From Pseudomonas syringae (lineage in GTDB: Bacteria; Pseudomonadota; Gammaproteobacteria; Pseudomonadales; Pseudomonadaceae): a stretch of 47,608 bases of DNA. The DNA lies in assembly GCF_021606685.1 (NCBI RefSeq), contig NZ_WKCB01000044.1, positions 1 to 47,608 on the forward strand, given 5' to 3'. Of this stretch, positions 24,991-33,847 are shown one piece after another (the first letter of the stretch is position 1; each line of letters begins with the position of its first letter). Under the pieces are notes generated by a model that saw only the letters and a list, made by a program, of their open reading frames with translations, searched no databases and was not told the origin of the DNA. The translations under genes were made by a program, and so were the position numbers.

Positions 24991-27900
24991 TCAGGCCTCG
25001 ACCTGGCTCCATTGCTTGCTCAAACGCTTGTCGGAAATCGGCACTTTGGTGCCCAGCTGCTGGCCGAACAACGACACCCGGTATTCCTCCAACCACCAGC
25101 GGTAAAGCGCCAGCTCTGGATCGCGCTTGCCTTCCTGGGCATGTTTGTTGAGGCGGTTCTGGTACTGCGCCCACAACCCACCCAGCTCGCTGCTCCACAC
25201 CCGATCCTTTTGCACCTGGCCAGGTAACTTCTCCAGGCGCAGCTCGATGGCCTTGAGGTAACGCGGCAACTCCTTGAACCACTGCGCCGGGGTTTCGCGC
25301 ACAAACCCTGGGTACACCAGGTTGCTCAGTTGCTGCTTGATGTCGTTCAGGGCCACGGCCTGGGCCAGGTCGATCTTGCCTTTGAAGCGCTTTTGCAGGC
25401 CGTGCCAGAGCTTCAGCACTTCCAGGGTCAAGCGCGCCAGGCGCTCGGCGTGTTCGGTCCAGCTGCCGCGCTTGCGTTCCGCCAACGCGGCCAGGCCGGC
25501 ACCGTCACGCGGCAAACTGGCTTCGCCTTCGAGCACGCAGGTGTCGAGGCTGGCCAGCAGAATGTCTTCGACCAATGCGTCAATGCGCCCCAGCTCGCGG
25601 TACATCAGGCCCAACTCGGTAAGGCCGGGCAATTTGCCGCGCAAAAATTTCGCCGGTTCCGCCAGTTGCTGCATCAGCAGGCGCTGCAAGGCGCGGCGGT
25701 GCTGGAACTCAGCCTCGGCGGCGGTCGAAAAGCGCCCTTCCTTGACCGTGCCGTTTTCTTCGACCAGGGCCGGGTAGACCGTCATCTTGAGACCGGCGAT
25801 GTTTTGCTGGGTGGTTTCGGCCACCGCGGCAAACACCTTGGCTTCCACCGGTTGCTGACTTTTCGCGGTCTGCGGCACGGCCAGAGCGGCCTGGCTGGCT
25901 TCGGCGAAACGTGCGGTCAGCTCGGCCAGGTCACGGCCTTCGCCGAGGAACTTGCCCTGGGCGTCGACCACTTCGAGGTTCATCTTGAGGTGGTTTTCCA
26001 CCTGCTGCGCGGCTTCGGCCCAGGCTTCATCGCTGACCCGCGCACCGGTCATGCGCAGCAGTTCGCGGCCCAGCGCCTGGGGCAGCGAGCCCTGGCCGAA
26101 GTCGATACGTTGCAACGCCGCCCTGACGAAATCCGGCACCGGCACAAAGTTCTTGCGCAGCGCCTTGGGCAGGTTGCGCACCAGGGCGATGCACTTGGCT
26201 TCGATCACCCCCGGCACCAACCATTCCAGGCGCTCCGGCGGCAATGCCGGCAGCAGCGGCGCCGGCACGCGCAGGGTCACGCCGTCGCGTGGGTGGTTGG
26301 GTTCAAAGTGGTAACTCAAGGCCAGCGCCAGGTCGCCCAGGTGCAAGGTGTCCGGGTAATGCGCGGCGGTGACTTCACTGGCTTCGCGGGCCAGCACGTC
26401 TTCTTCGCGCATGATCAGCAGCTGCGGGTCTTTCTGGCTGTTGACCTTGTACCAACTGTCGAAGGTGGCGGTCTGGTGGATCTCCGCCGGCAGGCGCGCA
26501 TCGTAGAAGGCGTACAGGGTTTCTTCATCGGCCAGGATGTCACGACGGCGGGCCTTGGCTTCCAGCTCGTCGAGCTGCTCGAGCAATTGCTGGTTGGCCG
26601 TCAGGCATTTGGCTCGGGACTGGATCTCGCCACGCACCAGGCCTTCGCGGATAAACAGCTCGCGCGACACCACCGGGTCGATCGGCCCGTAATGCACCGG
26701 TCGGCGCCCGACCACGATCAACCCGAACAGCGTGATCTGCTCGAACGCCACCACTTGGCCGCGCTTCTTCTCCCAGTGCGGTTCGAAGTGGTTTTTCTTG
26801 ATCAGGTGCCCGGCCAGCGGCTCGATCCAGTCGGCATCGATCTTCGCCACCATGCGCGCGTAGAGCTTGGTGGTTTCTACCAGTTCGGCGGTCATCAGCC
26901 ATTGCGGGCGTTTTTTGCCGATGCCCGATGAGGGGTGAATCCAGAAGCGCCGCTGACGCGCGCCAAGGTAATCGCCGTCTTCGGTTTTCTGGCCAATCTG
27001 GCTGAGCAAGCCGGACAACACGGCTTTGTGCAACTTGGCAAAGTCCGCCGGCTCTTTGTTGACGGTCAGCTGCATGTCGCGGCAGATCAGGCTCAGCTGG
27101 CGATGGGAGTCACGCCACTCGCGCAGGCGCAGGTAATTCAGGAAATTCTTGCGACACCAGTTGCGCAGCGGGCTGGCGGTCAGTTCCTGGCGTTGCTCTT
27201 CAAAACCGCGCCATAGATTGACCAGCCCGGCGAAATCCGAATCCGGGTCTTTCCACTGGGCGTGGGCCTGGTCGGCAGCTTGCTGACGCTCCGGTGGGCG
27301 CTCGCGCGGGTCCTGGATCGACATGGCACTGGCGACGATCAGCACTTCCTGCAGGCTGCCGAGCTTGGCCGCTTCGAGCAGCATGCGGCCCATGCGCGGG
27401 TCCACCGGCAGGCGCGCCAGCTGGCGGCCCAACGGTGTGAGCTGACTGTTGCGGTCCACCGCCGACAGCTCTTGCAGCAGGTTGAAACCGTCGCTGATGG
27501 CCTTGCCGTCCGGCGGCTCGATAAACGGGAAGTCGGTGATCTCGCCCAGGCGCAGGTGCAGCATCTGCAGGATTACGGCGGCAAGGTTGGTGCGCAGAAT
27601 CTCCGGGTCGGTAAATTCCGGGCGGCCGATGAAGTCTTCTTCGCTGTACAAACGAATGCAGATGCCCGGCTCGACCCGGCCGCAACGGCCTTTGCGCTGG
27701 TTGGCGCTGGCCTGGGAAATCGCCTCGATCGGCAGGCGCTGCACCTTGGCGCGGTAGCTGTAGCGACTGATGCGCGCGGTGCCGCTGTCGATCACGTAGC
27801 GAATGCCCGGCACGGTCAGCGAGGTTTCGGCGACGTTGGTCGCCAACACCACACGGCGGCCCGGGTGCGACTGGAAAATGCGCTGCTGTTCGGCCGGCGA

Positions 27901-28902
27901 CAGGCGCGCGTACAACGGCAGGATTTCGGTGTGCTTGAGCTGGGCCTTGCGCAGCATTTCGGCGGCGTCGCGAATCTCGCGCTCGCCCGGCAGAAACACC
28001 AGCACATCGCCAGGGCTGCGGCGCTCGCTGCGCTCATAGGCGGCGATTTCATCGAGGGTGGCGAGGATCGCCTGATCGACGGTCAAGTCATCCTCGACGC
28101 GGTTGCCCTCTTCGTCCTGCTCCAGGGTCAGCGGGCGGTACCAGGTGTCGACCGGGAAGGTGCGGCCCGAGACTTCGACGATCGGCGCATCATCGAAGTG
28201 CTTGGAAAAGCGCTCCAGGTCGATGGTCGCCGAGGTAATGATGACTTTCAGGTCAGGGCGACGCGGCAAGAGGGTTTTCAGGTAGCCGAGCAGGAAGTCG
28301 ATGTTCAAGCTGCGTTCGTGGGCTTCGTCGACGATGATCGTGTCGTAGCGTTCCAGGTAGCGGTCGTTCTGGGTTTCGGCCAGCAGGATGCCGTCGGTCA
28401 TCAGTTTGATCAGCGTATTGGAGTCGCTCTGGTCCTCGAAGCGCACTTGATAGCCGACCAGCGCACCGAGTGGCGTAGCCAACTCTTCGGCAACGCGGCT
28501 GGCGACGCTGCGCGCGGCGATCCGGCGTGGCTGGGTGTGGCCGATCAGGCCGTACTGGCCGCGGCCGATCTCCAGGCAGATCTTGGGCAGCTGGGTGGTT
28601 TTGCCCGAGCCGGTTTCACCGGCAATGATCAGCACCTGATGCTTGAGCAGCGCGTCCTTGATCTCGTCACGCTTGGCGGCGATGGGCAGGCTGTCGTCAT
28701 AGCGGATCACCGGCAGGCTGGCGCGCCGCGCCGTGACCTGGGCGCAGGACGCCTGCATGCGCGTGACCCACTGCGCCAGCTTCTCCTCGTCGGGCTTCTT
28801 GCGCAGCTCAAGCAGCTGGCGCCGCAAGCGGTGGCGGTCGGCGAGCATGGCGTGATCGAGGTTTTTCAGCAGTTGGTCGATAGCAGGCGCTTGGTCAGTC
28901 AT
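24991..28902 (-). CDS. hrpA: ATP-dependent RNA helicase HrpA
   Basis: A 1303-residue DEAH-box helicase, the usual HrpA length (about 1300). It has Walker A GETGSGKTT, DEAH (VDEAHERSLNIDFLLGYLK), TSATID, and motif VI ANQRKGRCGR. The helicase-associated and OB-fold domains follow, then the long DUF3418 C-terminal region. It acts in mRNA processing and, in E. coli, in rescuing stalled or collided ribosomes. The start MTDQAPAIDQLLKNLDHAML is chosen by family similarity; no strong Shine-Dalgarno is visible, and the 42 open codons upstream overlap a REPIN. Unrelated to the hrp secretion genes despite its name. Confidence 0.93.
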   Translation of the reverse strand: MTDQAPAIDQLLKNLDHAMLADRHRLRRQLLELRKKPDEEKLAQWVTRMQASCAQVTARRASLPVIRYDDSLPIAAKRDEIKDALLKHQVLIIAGETGSGKTTQLPKICLEIGRGQYGLIGHTQPRRIAARSVASRVAEELATPLGALVGYQVRFEDQSDSNTLIKLMTDGILLAETQNDRYLERYDTIIVDEAHERSLNIDFLLGYLKTLLPRRPDLKVIITSATIDLERFSKHFDDAPIVEVSGRTFPVDTWYRPLTLEQDEEGNRVEDDLTVDQAILATLDEIAAYERSERRSPGDVLVFLPGEREIRDAAEMLRKAQLKHTEILPLYARLSPAEQQRIFQSHPGRRVVLATNVAETSLTVPGIRYVIDSGTARISRYSYRAKVQRLPIEAISQASANQRKGRCGRVEPGICIRLYSEEDFIGRPEFTDPEILRTNLAAVILQMLHLRLGEITDFPFIEPPDGKAISDGFNLLQELSAVDRNSQLTPLGRQLARLPVDPRMGRMLLEAAKLGSLQEVLIVASAMSIQDPRERPPERQQAADQAHAQWKDPDSDFAGLVNLWRGFEEQRQELTASPLRNWCRKNFLNYLRLREWRDSHRQLSLICRDMQLTVNKEPADFAKLHKAVLSGLLSQIGQKTEDGDYLGARQRRFWIHPSSGIGKKRPQWLMTAELVETTKLYARMVAKIDADWIEPLAGHLIKKNHFEPHWEKKRGQVVAFEQITLFGLIVVGRRPVHYGPIDPVVSRELFIREGLVRGEIQSRAKCLTANQQLLEQLDELEAKARRRDILADEETLYAFYDARLPAEIHQTATFDSWYKVNSQKDPQLLIMREEDVLAREASEVTAAHYPDTLHLGDLALALSYHFEPNHPRDGVTLRVPAPLLPALPPERLEWLVPGVIEAKCIALVRNLPKALRKNFVPVPDFVRAALQRIDFGQGSLPQALGRELLRMTGARVSDEAWAEAAQQVENHLKMNLEVVDAQGKFLGEGRDLAELTARFAEASQAALAVPQTAKSQQPVEAKVFAAVAETTQQNIAGLKMTVYPALVEENGTVKEGRFSTAAEAEFQHRRALQRLLMQQLAEPAKFLRGKLPGLTELGLMYRELGRIDALVEDILLASLDTCVLEGEASLPRDGAGLAALAERKRGSWTEHAERLARLTLEVLKLWHGLQKRFKGKIDLAQAVALNDIKQQLSNLVYPGFVRETPAQWFKELPRYLKAIELRLEKLPGQVQKDRVWSSELGGLWAQYQNRLNKHAQEGKRDPELALYRWWLEEYRVSLFGQQLGTKVPISDKRLSKQWSQVEA

Positions 28903-28985
28903 CAGGTACTTTGCAGGTCGTCTATTTATGCACGGCCGGCAAGTGTGGCAGAAAAGCAGCTTATCTGGCAGACGGCGATGTAAAT

Positions 28986-29072
28986 GTGGGAGGGGGCTTG
29001 CTCCCGATAGCAGTGTGTCAGTCAACATATCAGTGACTGAGCCACCGCTATCGGGGGCAAGCCCCCTCCCAC
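28986..29072. repeat. REP doublet (REPIN)
   Basis: GTGGGAGGGGGCTTGCTCCCGAT and its inverse at the ends, with a TGTCAGTCA spacer as in the element at 19579-19665. It occupies the short gap between the hrpA start and the aceK stop. Confidence 0.92.
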
Positions 29073-29084
29073 AGGATCAGGCGT

Positions 29085-30806
29085 TTACAGCGTGCCCTTG
29101 CGCCGGTACGGGAACACGTCGATCACCTTGCCGGCGCGAATCGCTTCCTGCAGGCCTTTCCAGTAATCGGCGTTGTACAGCTCGCCATGCAACTCGTCGA
29201 ACAGCTTGCGCTGGCCGGCGTCGGCAAACAGGAACGGCGGGAATTCTTCCGGGAACACGTCCAGCGGGCCGATCGAGTACCAGGGTTCGGAGGCCATTTC
29301 GTCCTCGGGTGTGCGCGGTGCGGGGATGTGCCGGAAGTTGGCTTCGGTGAGAAAGCAGATTTCGTCGTAATCGTAGAACACCACGCGGCCATGACGGGTG
29401 ACGCCGAAGTTCTTGAGCAACATGTCGCCCGGGAAGATATTCGCCGCCGCCAGTTGCTTGATCGCCAGGCCGTAATCTTCCAGGGCTTCGCGCACCTGGG
29501 CGGGGTTGGCGTTTTCCAGGTAAAGGTTCAGCGGGGTCATCCGCCGTTCGGTCCAGCAGTGGCGGATCAGCACCGTGTCGCCTTCAACCTCGACGGTGCC
29601 AGCGGCCACATCGAGCAATTCGGCCAGGCATTCGGGCTCGAATTTGCTCAGGGGGAAACGGAAGTCGGCAAACTCCTGGGTGTCGGCCATGCGCCCGACG
29701 CGGTCGACGCTTTTTACCAGGCGGTATTTTTCGATGACCGTGGCGCGGTTGACGTTTTTCGACGGCGAAAAGCGGTCCTTGATGATTTTGAACACGGTGT
29801 TGAAGCCCGGCAGGGTAAACACGCTCATGACCATGCCACGCACGCCGGGCGCCATGATGAATTGGTCGTCGGTGGTCGCCAGGTGGTTGATCAGCGCGCG
29901 GTAGAACTCCGACTTGCCATGCTTGTAGAAACCAATCGAGGTGTACAACTCGGCGATGTGTTTGCCCGGCAGGATGCGCCTGAGAAAGCCGATGAATTCC
30001 GCCGGCACCGGCACGTCGACCATGAAGTAGGAGCGGGTGAACGAAAAGATGATCGACACCTCGGCTTCGTCAGTGATCAACGCATCGATCTGGATGCCCT
30101 GCCCTTCGCGGTGCAGCAGCGGGATCACCAGCGGCCATTGTTCCTCGCGCGTGTAAATGCGCCCTACCAGGTAGGCGCCTTTGTTGCGGTAGAGCACCGA
30201 GGAAAACAGCTCGACGCCCAGGTCCGGGTCTTTGCACACCCAGTCGGGCAGGTTCTCGCGCAGTTGCGCTTCGAGGCGGCGCAGGTCGGCGGCGAGGTCG
30301 GCATACGGCTCATTGAAACGGTAATCGGCAAACACCTGCGCGAGCATCCCGGCGATCTGCCCGGCCGGCGTGTAAGTGCGGGTTTGCGCTGCGCGCGCGC
30401 GGCGCAGGCTCGGGCTCGGGCGGGTGGTGTGGATGAACATGCAGCCGTCGCTGATCAGGTCATGGCTGAACAGACCGCAAAAGATCGAGTTGTACCAGGT
30501 TTCGGACAGCTCATCGTCGAAGCGCAGGTCGATCAGGCCGATGTAGGCGCTTTTCACCAGGGGCCAAAGGTCGATATCCAGCAAGTGCGCCTCGTCGACA
30601 CTGGCGCGCAGGCCGGCGGTGACTTCAACGACCTTCTCTTCATACAGGTTGATGCGCGCCGCTGACGCCGCCTGGCCCTGCTGCCACTGGGCCTTTTCAA
30701 AACGTTCGCGGGCGCCATCGGTGATCTGCCGGAAGTGTTCGCGGTAATCGTCGAAGCCTTCAAGGATCCTGTGGGCGATGGCGAGGGCGGGCGTGTTGGG
30801 CGACAT
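29085..30806 (-). CDS. aceK: Isocitrate dehydrogenase kinase/phosphatase
   Basis: A 573-residue bifunctional enzyme that phosphorylates or dephosphorylates isocitrate dehydrogenase and so diverts carbon to the glyoxylate shunt. Recognisable parts are the ATP-binding loop APGVRGMVMSVFTLPGFNTV with Lys in FKIIKD, the regulatory N-terminal half, and the C-terminal kinase lobe (GDMLLKNFGVTRHGRVVFYD, DYDEICFLTEANF). The start MSPNTPALAIAHRILEG has GAGG 9 bases upstream; the 56 open codons before it are not protein-like. hrpA lies downstream, separated by a REPIN. Confidence 0.95.
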   Translation of the reverse strand: MSPNTPALAIAHRILEGFDDYREHFRQITDGARERFEKAQWQQGQAASAARINLYEEKVVEVTAGLRASVDEAHLLDIDLWPLVKSAYIGLIDLRFDDELSETWYNSIFCGLFSHDLISDGCMFIHTTRPSPSLRRARAAQTRTYTPAGQIAGMLAQVFADYRFNEPYADLAADLRRLEAQLRENLPDWVCKDPDLGVELFSSVLYRNKGAYLVGRIYTREEQWPLVIPLLHREGQGIQIDALITDEAEVSIIFSFTRSYFMVDVPVPAEFIGFLRRILPGKHIAELYTSIGFYKHGKSEFYRALINHLATTDDQFIMAPGVRGMVMSVFTLPGFNTVFKIIKDRFSPSKNVNRATVIEKYRLVKSVDRVGRMADTQEFADFRFPLSKFEPECLAELLDVAAGTVEVEGDTVLIRHCWTERRMTPLNLYLENANPAQVREALEDYGLAIKQLAAANIFPGDMLLKNFGVTRHGRVVFYDYDEICFLTEANFRHIPAPRTPEDEMASEPWYSIGPLDVFPEEFPPFLFADAGQRKLFDELHGELYNADYWKGLQEAIRAGKVIDVFPYRRKGTL

Positions 30807-31196
30807 GCAGGAAACCTCGAGCGGGCATCTGGAAGCCCTGAGCTTAGCCAGTGTAGGCAAACAGGAGAAGGATGATTTTTTGCCCCGCCTTGTACAACTT
30901 TGTTCAATTCGTACATTTTTTTGCAATTTTTTTAATTCGACCGTCCGGTCAATAAGCGCACCAGAAAGTCGCACGTTGTTTCAACCACAAGCCTTTAGCG
31001 CCGGGGCTTGCCCGCTTGAGCCCGAAACTTTGCGAGCCAGCCTGAATACCATGGTTGATTGAAACTTTGGATCCAACTAAGGGAAACCCTGATTACCACC
31101 TTAGTGGCACTTTGATATACAGCGCGCCCTCTCCCACCCTAACAAGGTCAGAAGACCGATCCGGGAGCAGGTTCTAATCGCCCAAGGAGCATTGAG
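30807..31196. other. 390-base divergent promoter region
   Basis: Lies between aceK (leftward) and a chemoreceptor gene (rightward). It is AT-rich near 30885-30940 and contains GACCG-TC-CGGTC (30939-30950), a perfect inverted repeat of the kind bound by TetR-family repressors, 133 bases before aceK. I found no sigma-28 or sigma-54 promoter before the chemoreceptor. Confidence 0.4.
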
Positions 31197-32822
31197 ATGT
31201 CATTGAGGAACATGCGGATCGGTTTGCGCGCCAGTCTGAGTTTTGGGGTTTTGGCCAGCTTGCTGGTGATTGTCGGCCTGTTTGGTCTGGGCCAGATGGC
31301 CAAGCTGCGCGAAAGCGCGCTGGTCATCGAAGAGTCGTGGATGCCGAGCATCGAGAACGTCCACGACAGTGCGGCCTACGTGGCCAGCATCCGCCTGGAG
31401 GCGTTGCGCATGGCAACGACCGATGAGTCGCGGGTCCGTGACGCCAGCCAAAGCCTGCTCACCCGCCACCGCAGCGAGCTGCAAACCCTGCTGGAGCGCC
31501 ACGAAAGCCTGCTCAAAAGCGACGACGAACGCGCGCTGCTGGATAAGGTGAAAGGCAACATCGCCACCTACCTCAGCATCGTTACTCAAATGGTCGCCCT
31601 GGTGGACAAGGACCAACAGCAAGACGCCATCGACCTGTTGAACAGCCGTCTCGCGCCACAAGGCACACTCCTCAACCAGAGCCTGGAAGACCTGATCGTC
31701 TTCAACCAGAACGGCGTCCAGGCCGCCGCCGATTCAGCGGCGCAGATGTATACGAGCGCGCAGTGGATTGTCGGCCTGATCATCGTGGTCGCGCTGATCG
31801 CCACCTTGCTGCTGGCCTGGCTGCTGACCCGCAGCATCACCGCGCCACTCGGCCAAGCGTTGACCGTGGCCCGGACCATCGCCGCCGGCGACTTGAGCCA
31901 GCCGATTGCCGTCAGCGGCAACGACGAACCGGGCCAATTGCTCGGCGCCCTGGCGACCATGCAGACGCAGCTGCAAACCACCATCCGTGGCATCAGCGAG
32001 TCGGCGCAACAGCTGGCCTCCGCCGCCGAAGAGATGAGTTCGGTGATGGAACAAAGCACCCGTGGCCTGCAAGCGCAGAACGATGAGATCGAACAGGCCG
32101 CCACCGCCGTGACCGAGATGAGCGCGGCCGTGGACGAGGTGGCGGGCAATGCGGTGTCCAGCGCCGAAGCGTCCAAGGCTTCGGATGAAGACAGCAAGCA
32201 CGGCCACTACCAGATCAGCGAAACCATCAGCTCGATCCAGAACCTGGTGGACGAAGTGCTCGGCGCGTCGAACAAGGCCGAAGGCCTGGCGGTACAGGCC
32301 CAGGACATCAGCAAGGTGCTGGAGGTGATCCGTGGCATTGCCGGGCAAACCAACCTGCTGGCGCTCAATGCGGCGATTGAAGCCGCGCGGGCCGGTGAGG
32401 CCGGGCGTGGTTTCGCGGTGGTGGCCGACGAGGTGCGTTCGCTGGCACAGCGCACCCAGGACTCCACCGAAGAAATCGAGCAGATGATTACCGGTATCCA
32501 GCAAGGCACCCAGGCCACCGTCGAGGCGCTCAACAGCAGCGCCGACCACGCGGGCCAGACGCTGCAACGGGCCAACAGCGCCGGCAGCGCGCTGGAAAAA
32601 ATCACCGCGGCCATCTCGCAGATCAGCCAGCGCAACCTGGTGATCGCCAGTGCCGCCGAACAGCAGGCGCTGGTCGCGCGCGATGTGGACCGCAGCCTGG
32701 TGAACATTCGCGACCTGTCCACGCAGACCGCCGCCGGCGCCACCCAGACCTCGGCCGCCAGCCAGGAGCTGTCACGCCTGGCAGTGGACCTTAACGGCAT
32801 GGTGACGCGATTCGTCCTTTAA
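31197..32822 (+). CDS. Methyl-accepting chemotaxis protein
   Basis: A 541-residue transmembrane chemoreceptor. TM1 is about residues 10-31, followed by a four-helix-bundle periplasmic domain of about 155 residues, TM2 (about 189-211, IVGLIIVVALIATLLLAWLL), HAMP, and a cytoplasmic signalling domain with the conserved tip GIAGQTNLLALNAAIEAARA. The small 4HB domain usually binds amino or organic acids; the ligand is unknown. AGGAGC is 7 bases before the start. No C-terminal CheR/CheB pentapeptide is present. Confidence 0.92.
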   Translation: MSLRNMRIGLRASLSFGVLASLLVIVGLFGLGQMAKLRESALVIEESWMPSIENVHDSAAYVASIRLEALRMATTDESRVRDASQSLLTRHRSELQTLLERHESLLKSDDERALLDKVKGNIATYLSIVTQMVALVDKDQQQDAIDLLNSRLAPQGTLLNQSLEDLIVFNQNGVQAAADSAAQMYTSAQWIVGLIIVVALIATLLLAWLLTRSITAPLGQALTVARTIAAGDLSQPIAVSGNDEPGQLLGALATMQTQLQTTIRGISESAQQLASAAEEMSSVMEQSTRGLQAQNDEIEQAATAVTEMSAAVDEVAGNAVSSAEASKASDEDSKHGHYQISETISSIQNLVDEVLGASNKAEGLAVQAQDISKVLEVIRGIAGQTNLLALNAAIEAARAGEAGRGFAVVADEVRSLAQRTQDSTEEIEQMITGIQQGTQATVEALNSSADHAGQTLQRANSAGSALEKITAAISQISQRNLVIASAAEQQALVARDVDRSLVNIRDLSTQTAAGATQTSAASQELSRLAVDLNGMVTRFVL

Positions 32823-32886
32823 ACAGTGATTGTGTCAGGGCAGGCCACTGGTCACACTCGCGGCCTTAGTGATGTGGGAGTTCCCC

Positions 32887-33789
32887 GTGAGACCTGTCGA
32901 CACCCTGTACCTGCTCGGGCTCGCCGCCATCTGGGGCGCGAGCTTTCTGTTCATGCGCATCATCGCGCCGGAAATCGGTCCGGTGCCGACGGCGTTTTTT
33001 CGCGTGTCGATTGCCGCCGCCGGGTTGCTGGTGATTCTGGCGATGATGCGCGTGAGCTGGGATTTCCAGGGCAAATTCAAGACGGTCCTGCTGCTGGGGG
33101 TGATCAACTCCGGCGTGCCGGCGACCATGTACTCGGTGGCGGCCCAGGTCCTGCCGGCGGGTTACTCGGCGATCTTCAATGCCACCACGCCGTTGATGGG
33201 CGTGTTGATCGGCGGGCTGTTTTTCAGCGAACGCCTCACCCCCTCCAAAGTCGCCGGCGTGTGCCTGGGCCTGTTCGGCGTGGGTGTGCTGACCCGTGCC
33301 GGGCCGGTGGCCTTCGACCTGCAATTGCTGATGGGCGCGCTGGCCTGCCTGGTCGCCACCACTTGCTATGGCTTTGCCGGTTTCCTCGCGCGCCGCTGGC
33401 TCGACCAGCGTGGCGGCCTCGACAGTCGCCTGTCGGCGCTGGGCAGCATGCTCGGCGCCACCCTGTTTCTGTTGCCGTTCTTTGCCTACAACGCCATCAG
33501 CCATCCACCCGCGAGCTGGGGTGGCTGGCAGGTGTGGTCGTCGCTGCTGGGGCTGGGGTTGGTGTGTACGGCACTGGCTTATGTCCTGTACTTTCGCTTG
33601 CTGTCCGCCATCGGTCCGGTGCGGTCCATGACCACCACCTTTCTGATTCCGCCCTTTGGTGTGCTGTGGGGCGCGCTACTGCTGGATGAGCCGCTGTCGA
33701 TGGCGCATGTGTATGGCGGGGTGTTGATTGCGGGGGCCTTGTGGCTGGTACTGCGCCCGGGGCGGGTTGGCCGATTGTTGCAAAAATAA
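32887..33789 (+). CDS. EamA/DMT-family transporter
   Basis: A 300-residue transporter with ten predicted helices and two EamA domains (LGLAAIWGASFLFMRIIAPE at the start, LIPPFGVLWGALLLDEPLSM in the second). GTG at 32887 is chosen because GGGAG lies 6 bases before it; an ATG five codons upstream overlaps that binding site. Substrate unknown; family members export amino acids or other metabolites. It lies between two chemoreceptor genes with no obvious link. Confidence 0.85.
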   Translation: MRPVDTLYLLGLAAIWGASFLFMRIIAPEIGPVPTAFFRVSIAAAGLLVILAMMRVSWDFQGKFKTVLLLGVINSGVPATMYSVAAQVLPAGYSAIFNATTPLMGVLIGGLFFSERLTPSKVAGVCLGLFGVGVLTRAGPVAFDLQLLMGALACLVATTCYGFAGFLARRWLDQRGGLDSRLSALGSMLGATLFLLPFFAYNAISHPPASWGGWQVWSSLLGLGLVCTALAYVLYFRLLSAIGPVRSMTTTFLIPPFGVLWGALLLDEPLSMAHVYGGVLIAGALWLVLRPGRVGRLLQK

Positions 33790-33791
33790 GT

Positions 33792-33818
33792 TAAATAAAT
33801 CCCCTTCAGGGCCGATAA
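33792..33818 (+). promoter_or_regulatory. Sigma-28 (FliA) promoter of aer
   Basis: TAAA (33792-33795), 15 bases, then GCCGATAA (33811-33818). This is an exact match to the TAAA-N15-GCCGATAA core of flagellar sigma-28 promoters, 29 bases before the aer ATG. It ties aer to late flagellar expression. Confidence 0.75.
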
Positions 33819-33847
33819 CCCCTGAAAGCCTTGCGGATTGAACAATC

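Noticed and set aside
24991..28902. hrpA as a member of the hrp type III secretion system
   Set aside because: Sequence is the DEAH-box RNA helicase HrpA; the shared name is coincidental.
27262..28983. Open frame of more than 570 codons antisense to hrpA
   Set aside because: High-GC mirror of a strongly conserved helicase gene; composition (Gln, Arg, His, Ala-rich) is typical of antisense frames and shows no domain.
31061..31196. Possible sigma-54 (TGGCAC) or sigma-28 promoter of the first chemoreceptor
   Set aside because: TGGCAC is not followed by TTGCA at the right distance, and ACCGATCC lacks a TAAA 15 bases before it.
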